Below, one piece after another: positions 24,698 to 35,328 of a stretch of DNA of 46,350 bases. The notes under the pieces are model-generated. The model saw nothing but the letters and a program-made list of their open reading frames with translations, ran no database searches and had not been told where the DNA came from. Source of the DNA: Stenotrophomonas sp. PS02298. Lineage in GTDB: Bacteria; Pseudomonadota; Gammaproteobacteria; Xanthomonadales; Xanthomonadaceae. The stretch covers positions 1 through 46,350 of the forward strand of contig NZ_JASCOR010000015.1 in assembly GCF_029959445.1 (NCBI RefSeq), written 5' to 3'. Position numbers and translations under genes: made by a program. Numbering within the stretch: position 1 is the stretch's first letter; the number at the start of each line of letters is the position of its first letter.

Positions 24698-25783
24698 TTA
24701 TTGCATATGCGCGGCTAGACGGGCGGCTGCTTTGCCGTCCCACAACTCAATCGATGTCGGTGTTGTGTGGCGGCTGGCAAGCTGGGAGTCCAGCCGCAGT
24801 GCTGCTGTTTCGGGCGTTACCAGCTCGTTGCCATGGCCAAGCGTATCAGGACGTTCGGTGCTGTCGCGGACAGTCAGGCAGGGAATGCCCAGCACTGCGC
24901 ATTCTTCCTGCATACCGCCGCTGTCGCTGACTACTACCCGCGCCGCACTCTGCAGGCAGACGAATTCGCGATAGCGCAGCGGGGCGATTAGATGCAGTCC
25001 AGGGATATGCAGTGCTGCAAGCATCTGTTCTCTTTCCAGCGCTGCCCGGGTTCTGGGGTGCAGCGGCCATACCACCGGTAAGCGTTGAGTTATCTGGACG
25101 AGCATCTCGACCAGCGCTTGCAGACCGGTACGACTATCCACATTGGATGGACGGTGGAAAGTTGCAAGAATGAAATTTTTAGGTCGAAGCCCGAGGTTGC
25201 CACAGAGCGCAGCGGCCAGAGTTGGGTCCACGGTCTTGCACAAAGAGTCGATCATCAAGTTGCCGACGAAATGAACCGTCGTCGGATCGTGGCCTTCAGC
25301 GAGCAGGGTGTCGCGTGCCTCGGCGGTGGTAGTGAAAAGCACGTCTGAAATCGAATCTACCATTAACCGATTCAGTTCCTCTGGCATGCGGCGGTCATGG
25401 CTGCGTAGCCCGGCCTCGACATGAGCCAGCGGACATTGTTCGCGTTTGGCCGCCATGGCAGCGCCCAAGGTGGTGTCGACATCGCCGAATACGGTGACTA
25501 GCTCGGGTTTTCCATTGCGCAGCAGTGCTGCGTAGCGGGAAACCATGCAGCCCAGCCGTTCCCCGTAGTCCTGGCCTTGCAAGGGAATCTTGGTTACTTG
25601 GGTGATATCGATGCCAACGTCTTCCATCGTCTGCGTCGATAGCGCCGGATCGGTATGCTGTTGCAGGAATACCAACCTGGGTTTTGCCCAGTCGCTTGCT
25701 GCCAACGCACTATAGAGCGGCGCAGCCTTGATGATGTTCGGCCGGGTCCCGATGACGAGATCGATTTGCTTCCTGGTGCTCAT
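24698..25783 (-). CDS. UDP-N-acetylglucosamine 2-epimerase paralogue (non-hydrolysing type), divergent
   Basis: A 361-residue member of the WecB family. The usual catalytic positions are present: the Asp in FGDVDTT, Glu in AHVEAGLRS, Glu in MPEELNR, His in ATFHRPSNVD, and the ligand-binding VVSDSGGMQEE. It differs from the neighbouring copy in most other residues and is about 20 residues shorter, so it is an ancient paralogue and not a recent duplicate. It may use another UDP-HexNAc or have another regulatory site. Its ATG (25783) directly abuts the stop of the upstream copy (25784-25786) with no spacer. It runs against the rest of the island. Confidence 0.82.
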   Translation of the reverse strand: MSTRKQIDLVIGTRPNIIKAAPLYSALAASDWAKPRLVFLQQHTDPALSTQTMEDVGIDITQVTKIPLQGQDYGERLGCMVSRYAALLRNGKPELVTVFGDVDTTLGAAMAAKREQCPLAHVEAGLRSHDRRMPEELNRLMVDSISDVLFTTTAEARDTLLAEGHDPTTVHFVGNLMIDSLCKTVDPTLAAALCGNLGLRPKNFILATFHRPSNVDSRTGLQALVEMLVQITQRLPVVWPLHPRTRAALEREQMLAALHIPGLHLIAPLRYREFVCLQSAARVVVSDSGGMQEECAVLGIPCLTVRDSTERPDTLGHGNELVTPETAALRLDSQLASRHTTPTSIELWDGKAAARLAAHMQ

Positions 25784-26932
25784 CTACTTTTCAGCGCTGT
25801 TGCCGCGATCTTCGGCCAACACGGCCGAGATACGGGCGGCAGCACTACCGTCTCCATATGGGTTGTTTGCGAAGGCCATCTCGGCGTAAGCCACCGGGTC
25901 GTTGAGTAGACGGTTGGTCTGTTCAATGATGCTGGTCGTCGCAGTGCCGACCAATTTCACAGTGCCCGCCGCAACTGCCTCCGGCCGTTCTGTGGTATCA
26001 CGCATGACCAACACTGGTTTGCCAAGGGAAGGGGCTTCTTCTTGGACGCCGCCGGAGTCAGTGATGATCAGGTAGGAACGGCTCATCAAATAGACAAACG
26101 GCAGATAATCCAGTGGATCGATCAGGTGCACGTTTGCTTGGTCGGCGAGGATGCGGCGCACCGGCTCCTGAACATTGGGATTCAGGTGCACGGGGTAGAC
26201 GACCTGGGTGTCGCCACGTTGAGCGATCGACTTGAGTGCGTGGCAGATCTGCTCGAAACCCTCACCAAAATTCTCCCGCCGATGCCCTGTAACCAGGATC
26301 AAACGCTTACTGGGGTCGAGGAAAGGGAAGCGTGCGGCGAGCTCACTTTCCAAGGTGGGCGTCCGCTTGATTTTCTCAACCACCATCAGCAATGCATCGA
26401 TCACGGTGTTGCCGGTGATGTGGATGTGGGCTTCCTGCACATTCTCATTGCGTAGGTTCTGCGCCGATTGCTCGGTAGGCGCAAAGTGCAGGCTGGCCAG
26501 TACGCCGGTGAGCTTGCGGTTGGCTTCTTCAGGCCATGGCGAATAGAGGTTGCCGGTGCGCAGGCCTGCCTCGACGTGGCCGATGGCGGTGCGCTGGTAG
26601 AACGCGGCCAAGGAAGTGGCAAAGGTGGTGGTGGTGTCGCCATGCACCAGCACGATGTCCGGTGCGTGCTTGGCGATTACCTGCTCCATGCCCTGCACGA
26701 TGCGCGAGGTCAGTTCCGAGAGGGTTTGCCCTGGTTGCATTACGTTGAGGTCTTCATCTGGAGTGATCTCGAACAGATCCAGCACCTGGTCGAGCATCTG
26801 CCGATGCTGCGCGGTCACCGCGACGATGGTCTCCAGAATGGGGTGTTGCTTCAACGCTGAGACCAACGGTGCCATCTTGATGGCTTCCGGGCGAGTGCCA
26901 AACACCACCATTACCTTCTTGCGACGCGTCAT
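25784..26932 (-). CDS. wecB: UDP-N-acetylglucosamine 2-epimerase
   Basis: Interconverts UDP-GlcNAc and UDP-ManNAc. The 382-residue protein has [55 protein letters not shown] and [12 protein letters not shown], matching the classical WecB motifs with all catalytic Asp/Glu/His positions. The product would feed ManNAc-containing polymer, and with a dehydrogenase ManNAcA. It heads a two-gene leftward unit with the paralogue, separated from etfBA by the terminator at 27051-27080. A TAGAAT hexamer on the minus strand about 70 bases upstream is a possible -10, without a convincing -35. Ribosome site AAGGAG lies upstream of the ATG at 26932. Confidence 0.92.
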   Translation of the reverse strand: MTRRKKVMVVFGTRPEAIKMAPLVSALKQHPILETIVAVTAQHRQMLDQVLDLFEITPDEDLNVMQPGQTLSELTSRIVQGMEQVIAKHAPDIVLVHGDTTTTFATSLAAFYQRTAIGHVEAGLRTGNLYSPWPEEANRKLTGVLASLHFAPTEQSAQNLRNENVQEAHIHITGNTVIDALLMVVEKIKRTPTLESELAARFPFLDPSKRLILVTGHRRENFGEGFEQICHALKSIAQRGDTQVVYPVHLNPNVQEPVRRILADQANVHLIDPLDYLPFVYLMSRSYLIITDSGGVQEEAPSLGKPVLVMRDTTERPEAVAAGTVKLVGTATTSIIEQTNRLLNDPVAYAEMAFANNPYGDGSAAARISAVLAEDRGNSAEK

Positions 26933-27050
26933 GTTGCGAGTAACTCCTTGAAAAACCGTGAATCAGCTGCAGCCGGAATCGGGATTACAGACGAATCCCA
27001 ATTCTACGCTGTCGGTTGTAATGCGGTTGTTGCATAGGTTGTGTATCGGG

Positions 27051-27080
27051 CAAAAAGAAAGCGGCCTCGTAAGAGGCCGC
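27051..27080 (-). terminator. Intrinsic terminator of etfBA
   Basis: Read on the minus strand, GCGGCCTC (27080-27073), loop TTAC, GAGGCCGC (27068-27061) is followed by TTTCTTTTTG. It is 28 bases past the etfA stop and separates etfBA from the downstream wecB pair. Confidence 0.9.
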
Positions 27081-27107
27081 CTCGGTGCAAAGTCATCTAA
27101 TTTCGGG

Positions 27108-28043
27108 TTACAGCGCTGCTTCCAATTCAGGCAGTAAAGTGAATAGGTCGCCCACCAGGCCAATATCGGCAATCTCGAAGATCGGCGCATCGCCGTCCTT
27201 GTTGATGGCGACGATGGTACCGGCGTCCTTGATGCCGGTCAGGTGCTGGATGGCGCCTGAGATGCCCACGGCGATATACAGCTCCGGGGCGATGATCTTG
27301 CCGGTCTGGCCGACCTGCATGTCGCTGGGCACATAGCCTGCGTCCACGGCGGCGCGCGAGGCACCGACGCCGGCGCCGAGCTTGTCGGCCAGCGCGTAGA
27401 TCACCTTGAAGTTCTCTTCCGAACCGACGCCACGGCCACCGGAGACCACGCGCTTGGCGCTCTGCAGGTCCGGACGGTCGCTCTTGCCGGCAGCCAGGCC
27501 AATGAAACGGGTGTGGCCCGGCAGCGCGGCATCAACGTTGATCGCTTCGACCGGGGCGTTGTTGCCCTTGGCAGCTTCCAGCCAGGAGGCGGCGCGCACG
27601 GTGGCGACGACGACCTGATCAGCCGGCACTTCGACGGTGATGATGGCGTTGCCTGCGTAGATCGGGCGCTTGAAGGTATGGGCGCCTTCGACCGACATCA
27701 GATCCGAGACCTGGTTGACGCCGAGCAGGGCGGCCACGGCCGGCATCACATCCTTGCCGGTGGTGGTCGACGGACCAAATACATGGCTGTAGCCGGCAGC
27801 GGCCTTGGCGATCTGCGGCGCCTGTACCTGTGCCAGCGCATGTTCATTGGCCGGGTTGGCGATGGTCAGCACCTTGCTGACGCCGGCGATCTGCGCGGCT
27901 TCGGCAGCGATGGCGGCCGGGTCGGCGGCCAGCACCAGCACGTGGATGTCGCCGCCCACTGCGGTTGCTGCCGACACGGTCTTGGCCACGGCGCTGTTGA
28001 GCTTGCCGTCCAGGTGTTCGGCGATGACGAGAATCTTGGCCAT
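27108..28043 (-). CDS. etfA: Electron transfer flavoprotein, alpha subunit
   Basis: FAD-carrying subunit of the soluble flavoprotein that passes electrons from acyl-CoA and other dehydrogenases to ETF-ubiquinone oxidoreductase. The N-terminal alpha/beta domain begins [16 protein letters not shown]; the C-terminal FAD domain has [46 protein letters not shown] and the closing [13 protein letters not shown]. It is 311 residues, normal for bacteria. The start ATG shares one base with the etfB stop (TAATG), so the subunits are coupled. In Xanthomonas etfA marks the right edge of the LPS locus. Confidence 0.96.
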   Translation of the reverse strand: MAKILVIAEHLDGKLNSAVAKTVSAATAVGGDIHVLVLAADPAAIAAEAAQIAGVSKVLTIANPANEHALAQVQAPQIAKAAAGYSHVFGPSTTTGKDVMPAVAALLGVNQVSDLMSVEGAHTFKRPIYAGNAIITVEVPADQVVVATVRAASWLEAAKGNNAPVEAINVDAALPGHTRFIGLAAGKSDRPDLQSAKRVVSGGRGVGSEENFKVIYALADKLGAGVGASRAAVDAGYVPSDMQVGQTGKIIAPELYIAVGISGAIQHLTGIKDAGTIVAINKDGDAPIFEIADIGLVGDLFTLLPELEAAL

Positions 28044-28789
28044 TACAGCAACCCCTTCTGCTTGAGTGCGGCTACCAGTTCGGCAGCGTCCTTCACCATC
28101 ACGCCCTTGCTGCGCTTGGACGGCGCGGCGTACTGGGTGGTCTTGAACGTGTCAGCGGCTTCAACGCCGAGATCGGCCAGCTGCAGGGTCTCCAGCGGCT
28201 TGGCCTTGGCCTTCATGATGTCCGGCAGCTTGATGAAGCGCGGCTCGTTCAGGCGCAGGTCGGTGGTGATCACGGCCGGCAGATCGACTTCCAGTGTTTC
28301 CAGGCCGGCGTCGACTTCACGGGTGACCGTGGCCTTGCCATCAGCGATCTCGACCTTGGATGCGAAGGTGGCCTGCGGGCGTGCCCACAACGTGGCCAGC
28401 ATCTGACCGGTCTGGTTGGCGTCGTCGTCGATCGCCTGCTTGCCGAGGATGACCAGATCCGGCTGCTCCTTCTCCACCAGCTTGAGCAGGGTGCGGGCAG
28501 CCGTCAGCGGCTGGATGGCCTGGTCGCTGACCACGTGGATGGCGCGGTTGGCGCCCATGGCCAGGCCGTTGCGCAGGTGTGCCTGGGCGTCGGCCGGGGC
28601 GATGGTGGCCACGACCACTTCCGTGGCGATGCCCTTGTCGCGCAGGCGCAGGGCTTCTTCCAGGGCGATTTCATCGAACGGGTTGGGCGAGAGCTTGACG
28701 CCATCGGTGACCACGCCGGAACCATCCGGCTTGACTTGAATGCGGACGTTGTAGTCCACCACGCGCTTGTACGCGACGAGGATTTTCAT
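28043..28789 (-). CDS. etfB: Electron transfer flavoprotein, beta subunit
   Basis: AMP-binding partner of EtfA. MKILVAYKRVVDYNVRIQVK opens the protein; NPFDEIALEEALRLRDKG, LGKQAIDDDANQTGQMLA and the arginine-rich DLRLNEPRFIKLPDIMKAK segment follow, the last part corresponding to the region recognising dehydrogenase partners. The ATG at 28789 (248 residues) is the family start; an in-frame start at 28840 would add 17 residues of no recognisable kind. First gene of the leftward etfBA unit. Confidence 0.96.
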   Translation of the reverse strand: MKILVAYKRVVDYNVRIQVKPDGSGVVTDGVKLSPNPFDEIALEEALRLRDKGIATEVVVATIAPADAQAHLRNGLAMGANRAIHVVSDQAIQPLTAARTLLKLVEKEQPDLVILGKQAIDDDANQTGQMLATLWARPQATFASKVEIADGKATVTREVDAGLETLEVDLPAVITTDLRLNEPRFIKLPDIMKAKAKPLETLQLADLGVEAADTFKTTQYAAPSKRSKGVMVKDAAELVAALKQKGLL

Positions 28790-29033
28790 GTGCTGCGGGG
28801 TCCTTCGGTTGCTGATGGGGCCGGCGGGGGCCGGGGACAATTTTTCTCGATTCTAGCCGGGTTGGTAGGTCCGTGCGAACGCGTATGGTCGGCTGCCGGT
28901 CAATTTCAAATGTCCGGACAAATTGTGGATCATTGGCTTCCGTTGTCAATGGTGCAGGTCAGACAACAGGGTGCGTTATATCCTTGTTCGGATTGTTTGC
29001 CCCAGCAGACGTACTTAATGGGAGAGTCATCGC

Positions 29034-30089
29034 GTGACCACTTGGCTTGTGACCGGCGGCGCCGGCTTTATCGGCGGCAATTTCGTCTTGGAAGCGGTGG
29101 CGAAGGGTATCCGCATCATCAACCTGGATGCGTTGACCTATGCCGGCAACCTGAAGACGCTGGACAGCCTGGAAGGCAACCCGGATCACCTGTTCGTGCA
29201 TGGCGATATCGGTGACCGTGGGCTGGTGGCAAGCCTGTTGGCCGAGCATCGCCCGGATGCGGTCCTGAACTTCGCTGCGGAGAGCCATGTGGATCGTTCG
29301 ATCGACGGCCCGGGTGCGTTCATCCAGACCAATGTGGTTGGAACGCTTGGCTTGCTCGAGGCGGTCCGTGACTACTGGAAGACATTGCCGGCCGACAAGG
29401 CCGATGCGTTCCGCTTGCTGCACGTCTCCACCGATGAGGTCTACGGCACGCTGGGCGAGACGGGCAGGTTCACCGAGACCACGCCGTATGCGCCGAATTC
29501 CCCGTACTCGGCTTCCAAGGCGGCTTCCGACCATCTGGTGCGCGCTTTCCACCACACCTATGGCCTGCCGGTACTGACCACCAATTGCTCGAACAACTAC
29601 GGCCCATACCACTTCCCGGAGAAGCTCATCCCGCTGATCATCGCCAAGGCGCTGGCCGGGGAGTCACTGCCGGTCTACGGCGATGGCAAGCAGGTGCGTG
29701 ACTGGCTGTTCGTTGCTGATCATTGCGAAGCGATCCGCACCGTGTTGGCCAAGGGCAGGGTTGGCCAGACCTATAACGTCGGTGGCAATTCCGAGAAGCA
29801 GAACATTGAAGTGGTGCAGGCGATCTGCGCCTTGCTGGATGCGCGCCGACCGCGCGCGGATGGCAGGTCGCGCACTGAACAGATCACTTATGTCACCGAT
29901 CGCCCTGGCCATGATCGGCGTTATGCAATCGATGCATCCAAGCTCAAGGACGAACTTGGGTGGGAGCCGAAGCACAGCTTCGAGCAGGGCATCGGCTTCA
30001 CCGTGGACTGGTACCTGGATAACCAGCAATGGGTGAATGGTGTGCTGGACGGCAGCTATCGCCTGCAGCGCATCGGTACCGACGCCTGA
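29034..30089 (+). CDS. rmlB: dTDP-glucose 4,6-dehydratase
   Basis: Second step of dTDP-L-rhamnose synthesis. The extended short-chain dehydrogenase fold shows [10 protein letters not shown] near residues 8-17, the catalytic TDE triad at 133-135 and Y158/K162 in [10 protein letters not shown]. The 351-residue length is usual. It uses a GTG start at 29034 with GGGAGAG upstream. The 193-base gap to etfB should contain divergent promoters; I could not pick one with confidence. First of four rml genes in the order BACD. Confidence 0.96.
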   Translation: MTTWLVTGGAGFIGGNFVLEAVAKGIRIINLDALTYAGNLKTLDSLEGNPDHLFVHGDIGDRGLVASLLAEHRPDAVLNFAAESHVDRSIDGPGAFIQTNVVGTLGLLEAVRDYWKTLPADKADAFRLLHVSTDEVYGTLGETGRFTETTPYAPNSPYSASKAASDHLVRAFHHTYGLPVLTTNCSNNYGPYHFPEKLIPLIIAKALAGESLPVYGDGKQVRDWLFVADHCEAIRTVLAKGRVGQTYNVGGNSEKQNIEVVQAICALLDARRPRADGRSRTEQITYVTDRPGHDRRYAIDASKLKDELGWEPKHSFEQGIGFTVDWYLDNQQWVNGVLDGSYRLQRIGTDA

Positions 30090-30140
30090 TATCGACGATC
30101 AAGTGCCCGCACGGATGTGCGGGCCAACAAGGAAGCATCC

Positions 30141-31028
30141 ATGACGCAACGAAAAGGCATCATTCTGGCCGGCGGCTCCGGTACGCGGCTTTACCCGATC
30201 ACCAAGGGCGTCAGCAAGCAGCTGCTGCCGGTCTACGACAAGCCAATGATCTATTACTCGCTCAGCGTGTTGATGCTGGCCGGGATCCGCGAGGTATTGA
30301 TCATCAATACGCCGCACGAGCAAATGCTGTTCCAGCAGCTGTTGGGTGATGGTTCGCAGTGGGGAATGCACATCCAGTACGCGGTGCAGCCGAGCCCTGA
30401 TGGCTTGGCGCAGGCGTATTTGATTGGCCGCGATTTCGTCGGTGGCAAGCCCAGCTGCCTGGTGCTTGGCGACAATATTTTCCACGGTACGGGCCTGAGC
30501 GAGGTGTTGCGGCGCGCGGATGCACGTGCTGCAGGGGCGACGGTTTTCGGCTATTGGGTGAATGATCCAGAGCGCTACGGTGTGGCCGAGTTCAACAAGG
30601 ATGGCAATGTCATCGGTTTGGTGGAGAAGCCCGCCGAGCCGCGTTCCAACTACGCGGTGACCGGCCTGTACTTCTATGACGGCAATGCCAGTGACTATGC
30701 CGCCGAATTGAAGCCATCCTCGCGCGGTGAACTGGAGATCACCGATCTCAACCAGCGTTACCTGGATGAGGGTACGCTGCAGTTGGAACCGCTTGGCCGA
30801 GGTTACGCCTGGCTGGATACGGGCACACACAAGTCGCTTCTGGAGGCATCGAACTTCATCGAGACCATCCAGACCCGACAGGGCCTGCAGGTCTGCTGCC
30901 CAGAGGAAATCGCGTTTGGCCAGGGGTGGATAACCGCCGAGCAGCTCCTGGCATTGGCCGCGCCCCTGGCCAAGAATGGCTACGGCCAGTATCTGCAGAA
31001 GTTGGTCCAACGAGGAATTGTTCCGTGA
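30141..31028 (+). CDS. rmlA: Glucose-1-phosphate thymidylyltransferase
   Basis: Makes dTDP-glucose from dTTP and glucose-1-phosphate, entry step to dTDP-L-rhamnose, normally feedback-inhibited by the end product. Motifs: [39 protein letters not shown] and [13 protein letters not shown] start it at the ATG at 30141 (295 residues) rather than an in-frame start at 30117. Spacing of 51 bases after rmlB; its TGA overlaps the GTG start of rmlC. Confidence 0.96.
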   Translation: MTQRKGIILAGGSGTRLYPITKGVSKQLLPVYDKPMIYYSLSVLMLAGIREVLIINTPHEQMLFQQLLGDGSQWGMHIQYAVQPSPDGLAQAYLIGRDFVGGKPSCLVLGDNIFHGTGLSEVLRRADARAAGATVFGYWVNDPERYGVAEFNKDGNVIGLVEKPAEPRSNYAVTGLYFYDGNASDYAAELKPSSRGELEITDLNQRYLDEGTLQLEPLGRGYAWLDTGTHKSLLEASNFIETIQTRQGLQVCCPEEIAFGQGWITAEQLLALAAPLAKNGYGQYLQKLVQRGIVP

Positions 31029-31582
31029 AAGTAATTGAGACCGGCATACCCGGCTGTGTCGTGATCGAGCCGGTTGTGTTTGGTGATGAACGAGGCTTTT
31101 TCTTTGAAACCTGGAATGCCGAGCGTTTCCAGGCGCGGGGTTTGCCTGGCAGGTTCGTGCAGAGCAATGTGTCTGCTTCCAACGAGGGTGTGCTGCGCGG
31201 TCTGCATTACCAGTGGCCGCGTCCACAGGGCAAGCTGGTCAGTGTCCTGGAAGGCGAGGTCTATGATGTGGCGGTGGATATCCGCCGTGGCTCGCCGACC
31301 TTCGGCAAGTGGGAGGCGGTTGTTCTGAGCGCCGAGAACAAGCGGCAATTGTGGATTCCGGAAGGCTTCGCGCATGGCTTTGCGGTGCTGTCCGAGCGCG
31401 CGGTGTTCAGCTATATGTGCACCGAGGTTTATCTGAAGGAGTTCGACGCAGGGATCCGTTGGAACGATGCTGACATCGGCGTGGATTGGCCGATCAGCGG
31501 CCCGACCTTGTCCGCCAAGGATGAGCGCGCGCCGTTCCTGAAGGATGTGCCGGAAGACCACCTGCCGGTTTACCTGCCGTGA
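31025..31582 (+). CDS. rmlC: dTDP-4-dehydrorhamnose 3,5-epimerase
   Basis: Cupin-fold double epimerase acting after RmlB. H61 in LRGLHYQ is the catalytic base, with [16 protein letters not shown] and [13 protein letters not shown] as the other family blocks and a Tyr near 130 as the acid. It is 185 residues and starts at GTG 31025, overlapping the rmlA stop by four bases, which indicates translational coupling; the annotation should not be extended upstream into rmlA. Confidence 0.95.
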   Translation: MKVIETGIPGCVVIEPVVFGDERGFFFETWNAERFQARGLPGRFVQSNVSASNEGVLRGLHYQWPRPQGKLVSVLEGEVYDVAVDIRRGSPTFGKWEAVVLSAENKRQLWIPEGFAHGFAVLSERAVFSYMCTEVYLKEFDAGIRWNDADIGVDWPISGPTLSAKDERAPFLKDVPEDHLPVYLP

Positions 31583-32478
31583 GCTTGCTGGTTTTTGGCG
31601 GGACCGGGCAGCTGGGGCGGGAGTTGTTGCGCGCGTTAGCTCCTCTCGGTCCGATTGTCGCCGCCACGCGCAGCGGCAAACTGGCCGATGGCAGTTCCTG
31701 TGAGCTTGCGGATTTCGATGCACCCGATAGTCTGCCTGCATTGCTGGATCGACTGCAGCCTTCGGTGGTGATCAACGCGGCGGCCTACACCGCGGTGGAC
31801 AGGGCGGAGCAGGAGCCGGAGGCCGCGTTCCGGGCCAATGCGCAAGCACCGGGAATCATCGCTCGATGGTGTGCGGCCAATGGTGTGCCGATGGTGCATT
31901 ACTCCACTGATTACGTATTCAACGGTCAGGGCAAGGCACCTTACGTCGAGGAGGATGCAGCCGCGCCGTTGGGCGTCTATGGCGCCAGCAAGCGCGATGG
32001 CGAAGATGCGGTGCGCGCCGCAGGTGGTCGCCATCTGATCTTCCGCACCGCATGGGTATATGCATCGCACGGCAGCAACTTCCTGCGCACCATGCTGCGC
32101 GTGGGTGCCGGTCGTGACGAACTGCGGGTGGTGGCAGACCAGATGGGCACGCCAACGTCGGCAGCGCTGATCGCTGATGTCACCGCACTGACGCTGCAGC
32201 ATCCAGGTCAGTTGTCCGGGACCTGGCATCTGACCGCCTCCGGGCAGACCAGCTGGCATGGTTTCGCCGAAGCGATCTTCGCCGAGGCCGTGTCTGCGGG
32301 GTTGCTGGCCAAGGCGCCCGCCGTGCAGGCGATCTCCAGTGCGGAGTATCCGACACCGGCGAAGCGGCCTGCATGGTCGGTGCTGGACAGCCGCAGGCTG
32401 CAGCGGGACTTCGGTATCGACCTGCCGGCTTGGCAGGAGGGTTTGCGACAGGTGATTGGCGAGATTGCGAACGCCTGA
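31579..32478 (+). CDS. rmlD: dTDP-4-dehydrorhamnose reductase
   Basis: Final NAD(P)H-dependent step giving dTDP-L-rhamnose. FGGTGQLGREL (residues 6-16) binds the cofactor; YSTDYVFNG and Y134/K138 in YGASKRDGE are the catalytic core. The 299-residue protein starts at GTG 31579, overlapping the rmlC stop by four bases. The terminator at 32522-32547 follows and closes the rml operon. Confidence 0.95.
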   Translation: MSLLVFGGTGQLGRELLRALAPLGPIVAATRSGKLADGSSCELADFDAPDSLPALLDRLQPSVVINAAAYTAVDRAEQEPEAAFRANAQAPGIIARWCAANGVPMVHYSTDYVFNGQGKAPYVEEDAAAPLGVYGASKRDGEDAVRAAGGRHLIFRTAWVYASHGSNFLRTMLRVGAGRDELRVVADQMGTPTSAALIADVTALTLQHPGQLSGTWHLTASGQTSWHGFAEAIFAEAVSAGLLAKAPAVQAISSAEYPTPAKRPAWSVLDSRRLQRDFGIDLPAWQEGLRQVIGEIANA

Positions 32479-32521
32479 TGCGCGCTCTCCTGCATGGATG
32501 CAAGGGCGCCGACAAGATAAA

Positions 32522-32547
32522 AAAACCCCGGGCTTCCCCGGGGTTTT
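32522..32547. terminator. Bidirectional terminator between rmlD and xanB
   Basis: AAAACCCCGGG pairs with the complementary arm ending GGGGTTTT around a short CTTC-containing loop, with A-run and T-run on opposite sides. Both converging operons can use it. Confidence 0.85.
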
Positions 32548-32569
32548 CGCTTGCAGCCTGTTGGCAGCA

Positions 32570-33973
32570 TCAGGTGCGCCCGTAGGTATCCTCGAAGCGC
32601 ACGATGTCGTCCTCACCCAGATAGCTGCCCGACTGCACCTCGATCAACTCCAACGGCAGTTTGCCGGGGTTGCGCAGGCGATGGGTGACGCCCAGCGGGA
32701 TATAGGTGCTCTGGTTTTCCGCCAGCAACAGTACCTCATCGCCGCGCGTGACTTCAGCAGTTCCGCTCACCACGATCCAGTGCTCGGCGCGGTGGTGGTG
32801 CATCTGCAGGCTCAAGGTGCCGCCCGGTTTGACGGTGATGCGCTTGACCTGGAAACGTTCGCCGTGATCGATGGAATCATAGGCGCCCCACGGGCGATAG
32901 ACCTTGCGGTGCCAGGTCGCCTCGCTGCGGCCGTCAGCCTTCAGGCGCGCGACCACGTCCTTCACTTCCTGCATGCGGTCGGACTTGCCAACCAGTACTG
33001 CATCGTCGGTCTCGACGACGATCACATCGTCCAGTCCGACCATTGCGATCAGGCGCTCGCCATACGCGAAGGTGTCATGGCAGTCGATGGCAATCACGTC
33101 GCCGCGATGCGCGTTGCCGTTTGCGTCCTGCTCGGAGACATCGCGCAATGCGGTCCAGGAGCCGACATCGCTCCAGCCAGCGTCCAGCGGGACCACCGCC
33201 GCATCAGCGGTCTTTTCCATCACCGCATAGTCGATGGAGTCTGACGGACTGGCCTTGAATGCGTCTGCATCCAGACGGATGAAGTCGGCATCACGGCGTG
33301 CCTTCTGCCACGACGTGCGGCAGGCAGCGAGGATCTGCGGCTGCAGGCGCTCCAGCTCCTGCAGGTAGCGCGAAGCGCGGAACAGGAACATGCCACTGTT
33401 CCAGTAGTACTCGCCGGAGGCCACATAGTCCTGTGCGGTTGCCAGGTCGGGCTTCTCGACGAAACGCTCGATGGCGCGCGCGCCTTCACCGGCGACGGCC
33501 TTGATGTAGCCGTAGCCGGTTTCCGGTGCGGTCGGTTGGATGCCGAAGGTCACAAGCTTTCCCTGCTCGGCAATATCGGCAGCGTCCAGGATCGCGCGGT
33601 GGAAATGCGCCACATCACGGATCAAATGATCCGAGGGCAGTACCAGCAGCAATGGGTCGGCGCCGTCGCGGCAGGCCTCCAATGCCGCTGCAGCAATAGC
33701 TGGAGCGGTATTGCGGCCAACCGGTTCCAGCAGAATGGCCGATGACGTGCTCCCTACCTGCTGCAGCTGCTCGGCGGCGACAAAGCGGTGTGCTTCGTTG
33801 GCCACCACCAGCGGTGCCTGTGTGGCGACATCGGCCACCCGCAACCAGGTGGACTGCAGCATGCTGTGCTCGCCGGCCAGCTGCAGGAATTGCTTGGGAT
33901 AGGCTTCGCGCGACAGCGGCCACAGGCGCGTGCCGGAACCACCGGAAAGGATGACGGGCAGGATCTGGCTCAT
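32570..33973 (-). CDS. xanB: Mannose-1-phosphate guanylyltransferase / mannose-6-phosphate isomerase
   Basis: Bifunctional enzyme of GDP-mannose synthesis. The N-terminal nucleotidyltransferase has [20 protein letters not shown] at residues 10-29, LPSDH and a FVEKPDLA block. The C-terminal cupin isomerase (about residues 350-467) has [19 protein letters not shown], with metal-binding His residues, and [10 protein letters not shown]. The 467-residue two-domain form is the type II PMI/GMP family; XanB is the Xanthomonas name. It lies eight bases after xanA in the same direction. GDP-mannose can serve the LPS and other exopolysaccharides. Confidence 0.95.
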   Translation of the reverse strand: MSQILPVILSGGSGTRLWPLSREAYPKQFLQLAGEHSMLQSTWLRVADVATQAPLVVANEAHRFVAAEQLQQVGSTSSAILLEPVGRNTAPAIAAAALEACRDGADPLLLVLPSDHLIRDVAHFHRAILDAADIAEQGKLVTFGIQPTAPETGYGYIKAVAGEGARAIERFVEKPDLATAQDYVASGEYYWNSGMFLFRASRYLQELERLQPQILAACRTSWQKARRDADFIRLDADAFKASPSDSIDYAVMEKTADAAVVPLDAGWSDVGSWTALRDVSEQDANGNAHRGDVIAIDCHDTFAYGERLIAMVGLDDVIVVETDDAVLVGKSDRMQEVKDVVARLKADGRSEATWHRKVYRPWGAYDSIDHGERFQVKRITVKPGGTLSLQMHHHRAEHWIVVSGTAEVTRGDEVLLLAENQSTYIPLGVTHRLRNPGKLPLELIEVQSGSYLGEDDIVRFEDTYGRT

Positions 33974-33981
33974 GAAGGTTC

Positions 33982-35328
33982 TCAGGCGGTGATCAAGGTG
34001 GAGATTTCGGCGGTGCGCTCAGCTAGCAATGCGGCATCACCTCTGGTTTCAACGTTCAACCGCAGCAGCGGCTCGGTGTTGGAACTACGCAGATTGAAGC
34101 GCCAGCTGGCAAAGTCGGCGCTGATACCATCGGTGTGATCCAGTGCAGGTGCTTGCGCGGCGAAGTGTGCCATGACCCGGGCAACGGCAGCCTTGGCGTC
34201 GGCAACCTTGAAGTTGATCTCGCCGCTGCACGGGAAGCGCGCCATGCGGTCTTCGACCAGCTCGGCCAGCGACAAGCCGCTGCTGGAGACCTGCGCGGCA
34301 ATCAACAACCACGGGATCATTCCCGAATCTGCATAAGCGAACTCACGGAAGTAGTGGTGTGCACTCATCTCGCCGCCGTAAATGGCGTTCTCGGAGCGCA
34401 TCTTTTCCTTGATGAAGGCATGGCCGCTTTTGCACAGGACCGGCACGCCGCCAGCAGCTTCCACCATTTCGACCGTGTTCCAGGTCAGGCGTGGGTCGTG
34501 GATGACCTTGCCGCCGGGATTGCGGGCAAGGATGGCCTGGGCCAATAGCCCAACCAGATAGTAGCCCTCGATGAAGCGGCCGTTATGGTCGAAGAAGAAG
34601 CAGCGGTCGAAGTCACCATCCCAGGCGATGCCGAAGTCGGCACCATGCTCGCGGACGGCGTTGGCGGTGGCTTCGCGGTTTTCCGGCAACAGTGGATTGG
34701 GGATGCCGTTGGGGAAACTGCCATCGGGTTCGTGGCAGATACGCACGAACTCCAGCGGCAGATGTGGTGCGAGCAGGTCGACAATGGCACCGGCGCCGCC
34801 GTTGCCGGCGTTGACCACCAGCTTCAGGGGCCTGAGCTGGCCGACATCGATGTAGCTGAGCAGGTGCTGGATGTACGCTGTCTTGTCATGCTGGGCGCTC
34901 TGCTCCGCACGTGCGGGCTGCGGCGGCGACACATCGGCGGCCACCGCATCTGAAATGGTGAACAGACCGGTGTCCGAGCTGATCGGGCGCGCCTGTTCGC
35001 GCACCAGCTTCATGCCGTTGTAGTCCATCGGGTTGTGGCTGGCGGTGACCATCACCCCGCCGGCGGCCTGCAGATGGCCGGTCTGGAAGTAAACCTCCTC
35101 GGTGCCGCACAAGCCGATATCGATGACCTCCCTGCCTTCACCGCGCAAGCCGGCAGCCAGCGCGTCCTGCAGCGCAGGGCTGGTCAGGCGCACGTCATGG
35201 CCGAGCACCACCGGGCCAGCGCCGAGCTCGGCAGCCAGGGCCTTGCCGATCTTGCGTGCCATGTCTTCATTGAGCTCTTCAGGCACGCGACCGCGGATGT
35301 CGTAGGCCTTGAACGCGGGGAGGGGCAT
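33982..35328 (-). CDS. xanA: Phosphomannomutase / phosphoglucomutase
   Basis: Interconverts hexose 6- and 1-phosphates for both mannose and glucose, supplying XanB and RmlA. It has the phosphoserine S97 in [12 protein letters not shown], the metal loop DGDFDR at residues 237-242, the sugar loop [12 protein letters not shown] and the phosphate-binding [12 protein letters not shown] near the C-terminus. The 448-residue length and AlgC/PMM-PGM-type loops fit dual specificity. It is the first gene of the leftward xanA-xanB unit; scoA runs divergently after 177 bases. Confidence 0.95.
   Translation of the reverse strand: MPLPAFKAYDIRGRVPEELNEDMARKIGKALAAELGAGPVVLGHDVRLTSPALQDALAAGLRGEGREVIDIGLCGTEEVYFQTGHLQAAGGVMVTASHNPMDYNGMKLVREQARPISSDTGLFTISDAVAADVSPPQPARAEQSAQHDKTAYIQHLLSYIDVGQLRPLKLVVNAGNGGAGAIVDLLAPHLPLEFVRICHEPDGSFPNGIPNPLLPENREATANAVREHGADFGIAWDGDFDRCFFFDHNGRFIEGYYLVGLLAQAILARNPGGKVIHDPRLTWNTVEMVEAAGGVPVLCKSGHAFIKEKMRSENAIYGGEMSAHHYFREFAYADSGMIPWLLIAAQVSSSGLSLAELVEDRMARFPCSGEINFKVADAKAAVARVMAHFAAQAPALDHTDGISADFASWRFNLRSSNTEPLLRLNVETRGDAALLAERTAEISTLITA

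Noticed and set aside
9953..26932. Insertion sequence or integrase as vehicle of the island
   Set aside because: No transposase, integrase or tRNA-associated direct repeat was seen; exchange by homologous recombination through metB and etf is more likely.
27513..28406. Rightward open frame opposite etfA/etfB
   Set aside because: Shadow frame; His/Gly-rich, while both etf subunits are complete on the other strand.
30099..31226. Leftward open frame opposite rmlA
   Set aside because: Overlaps rmlA almost fully; no motif and no ribosome site.
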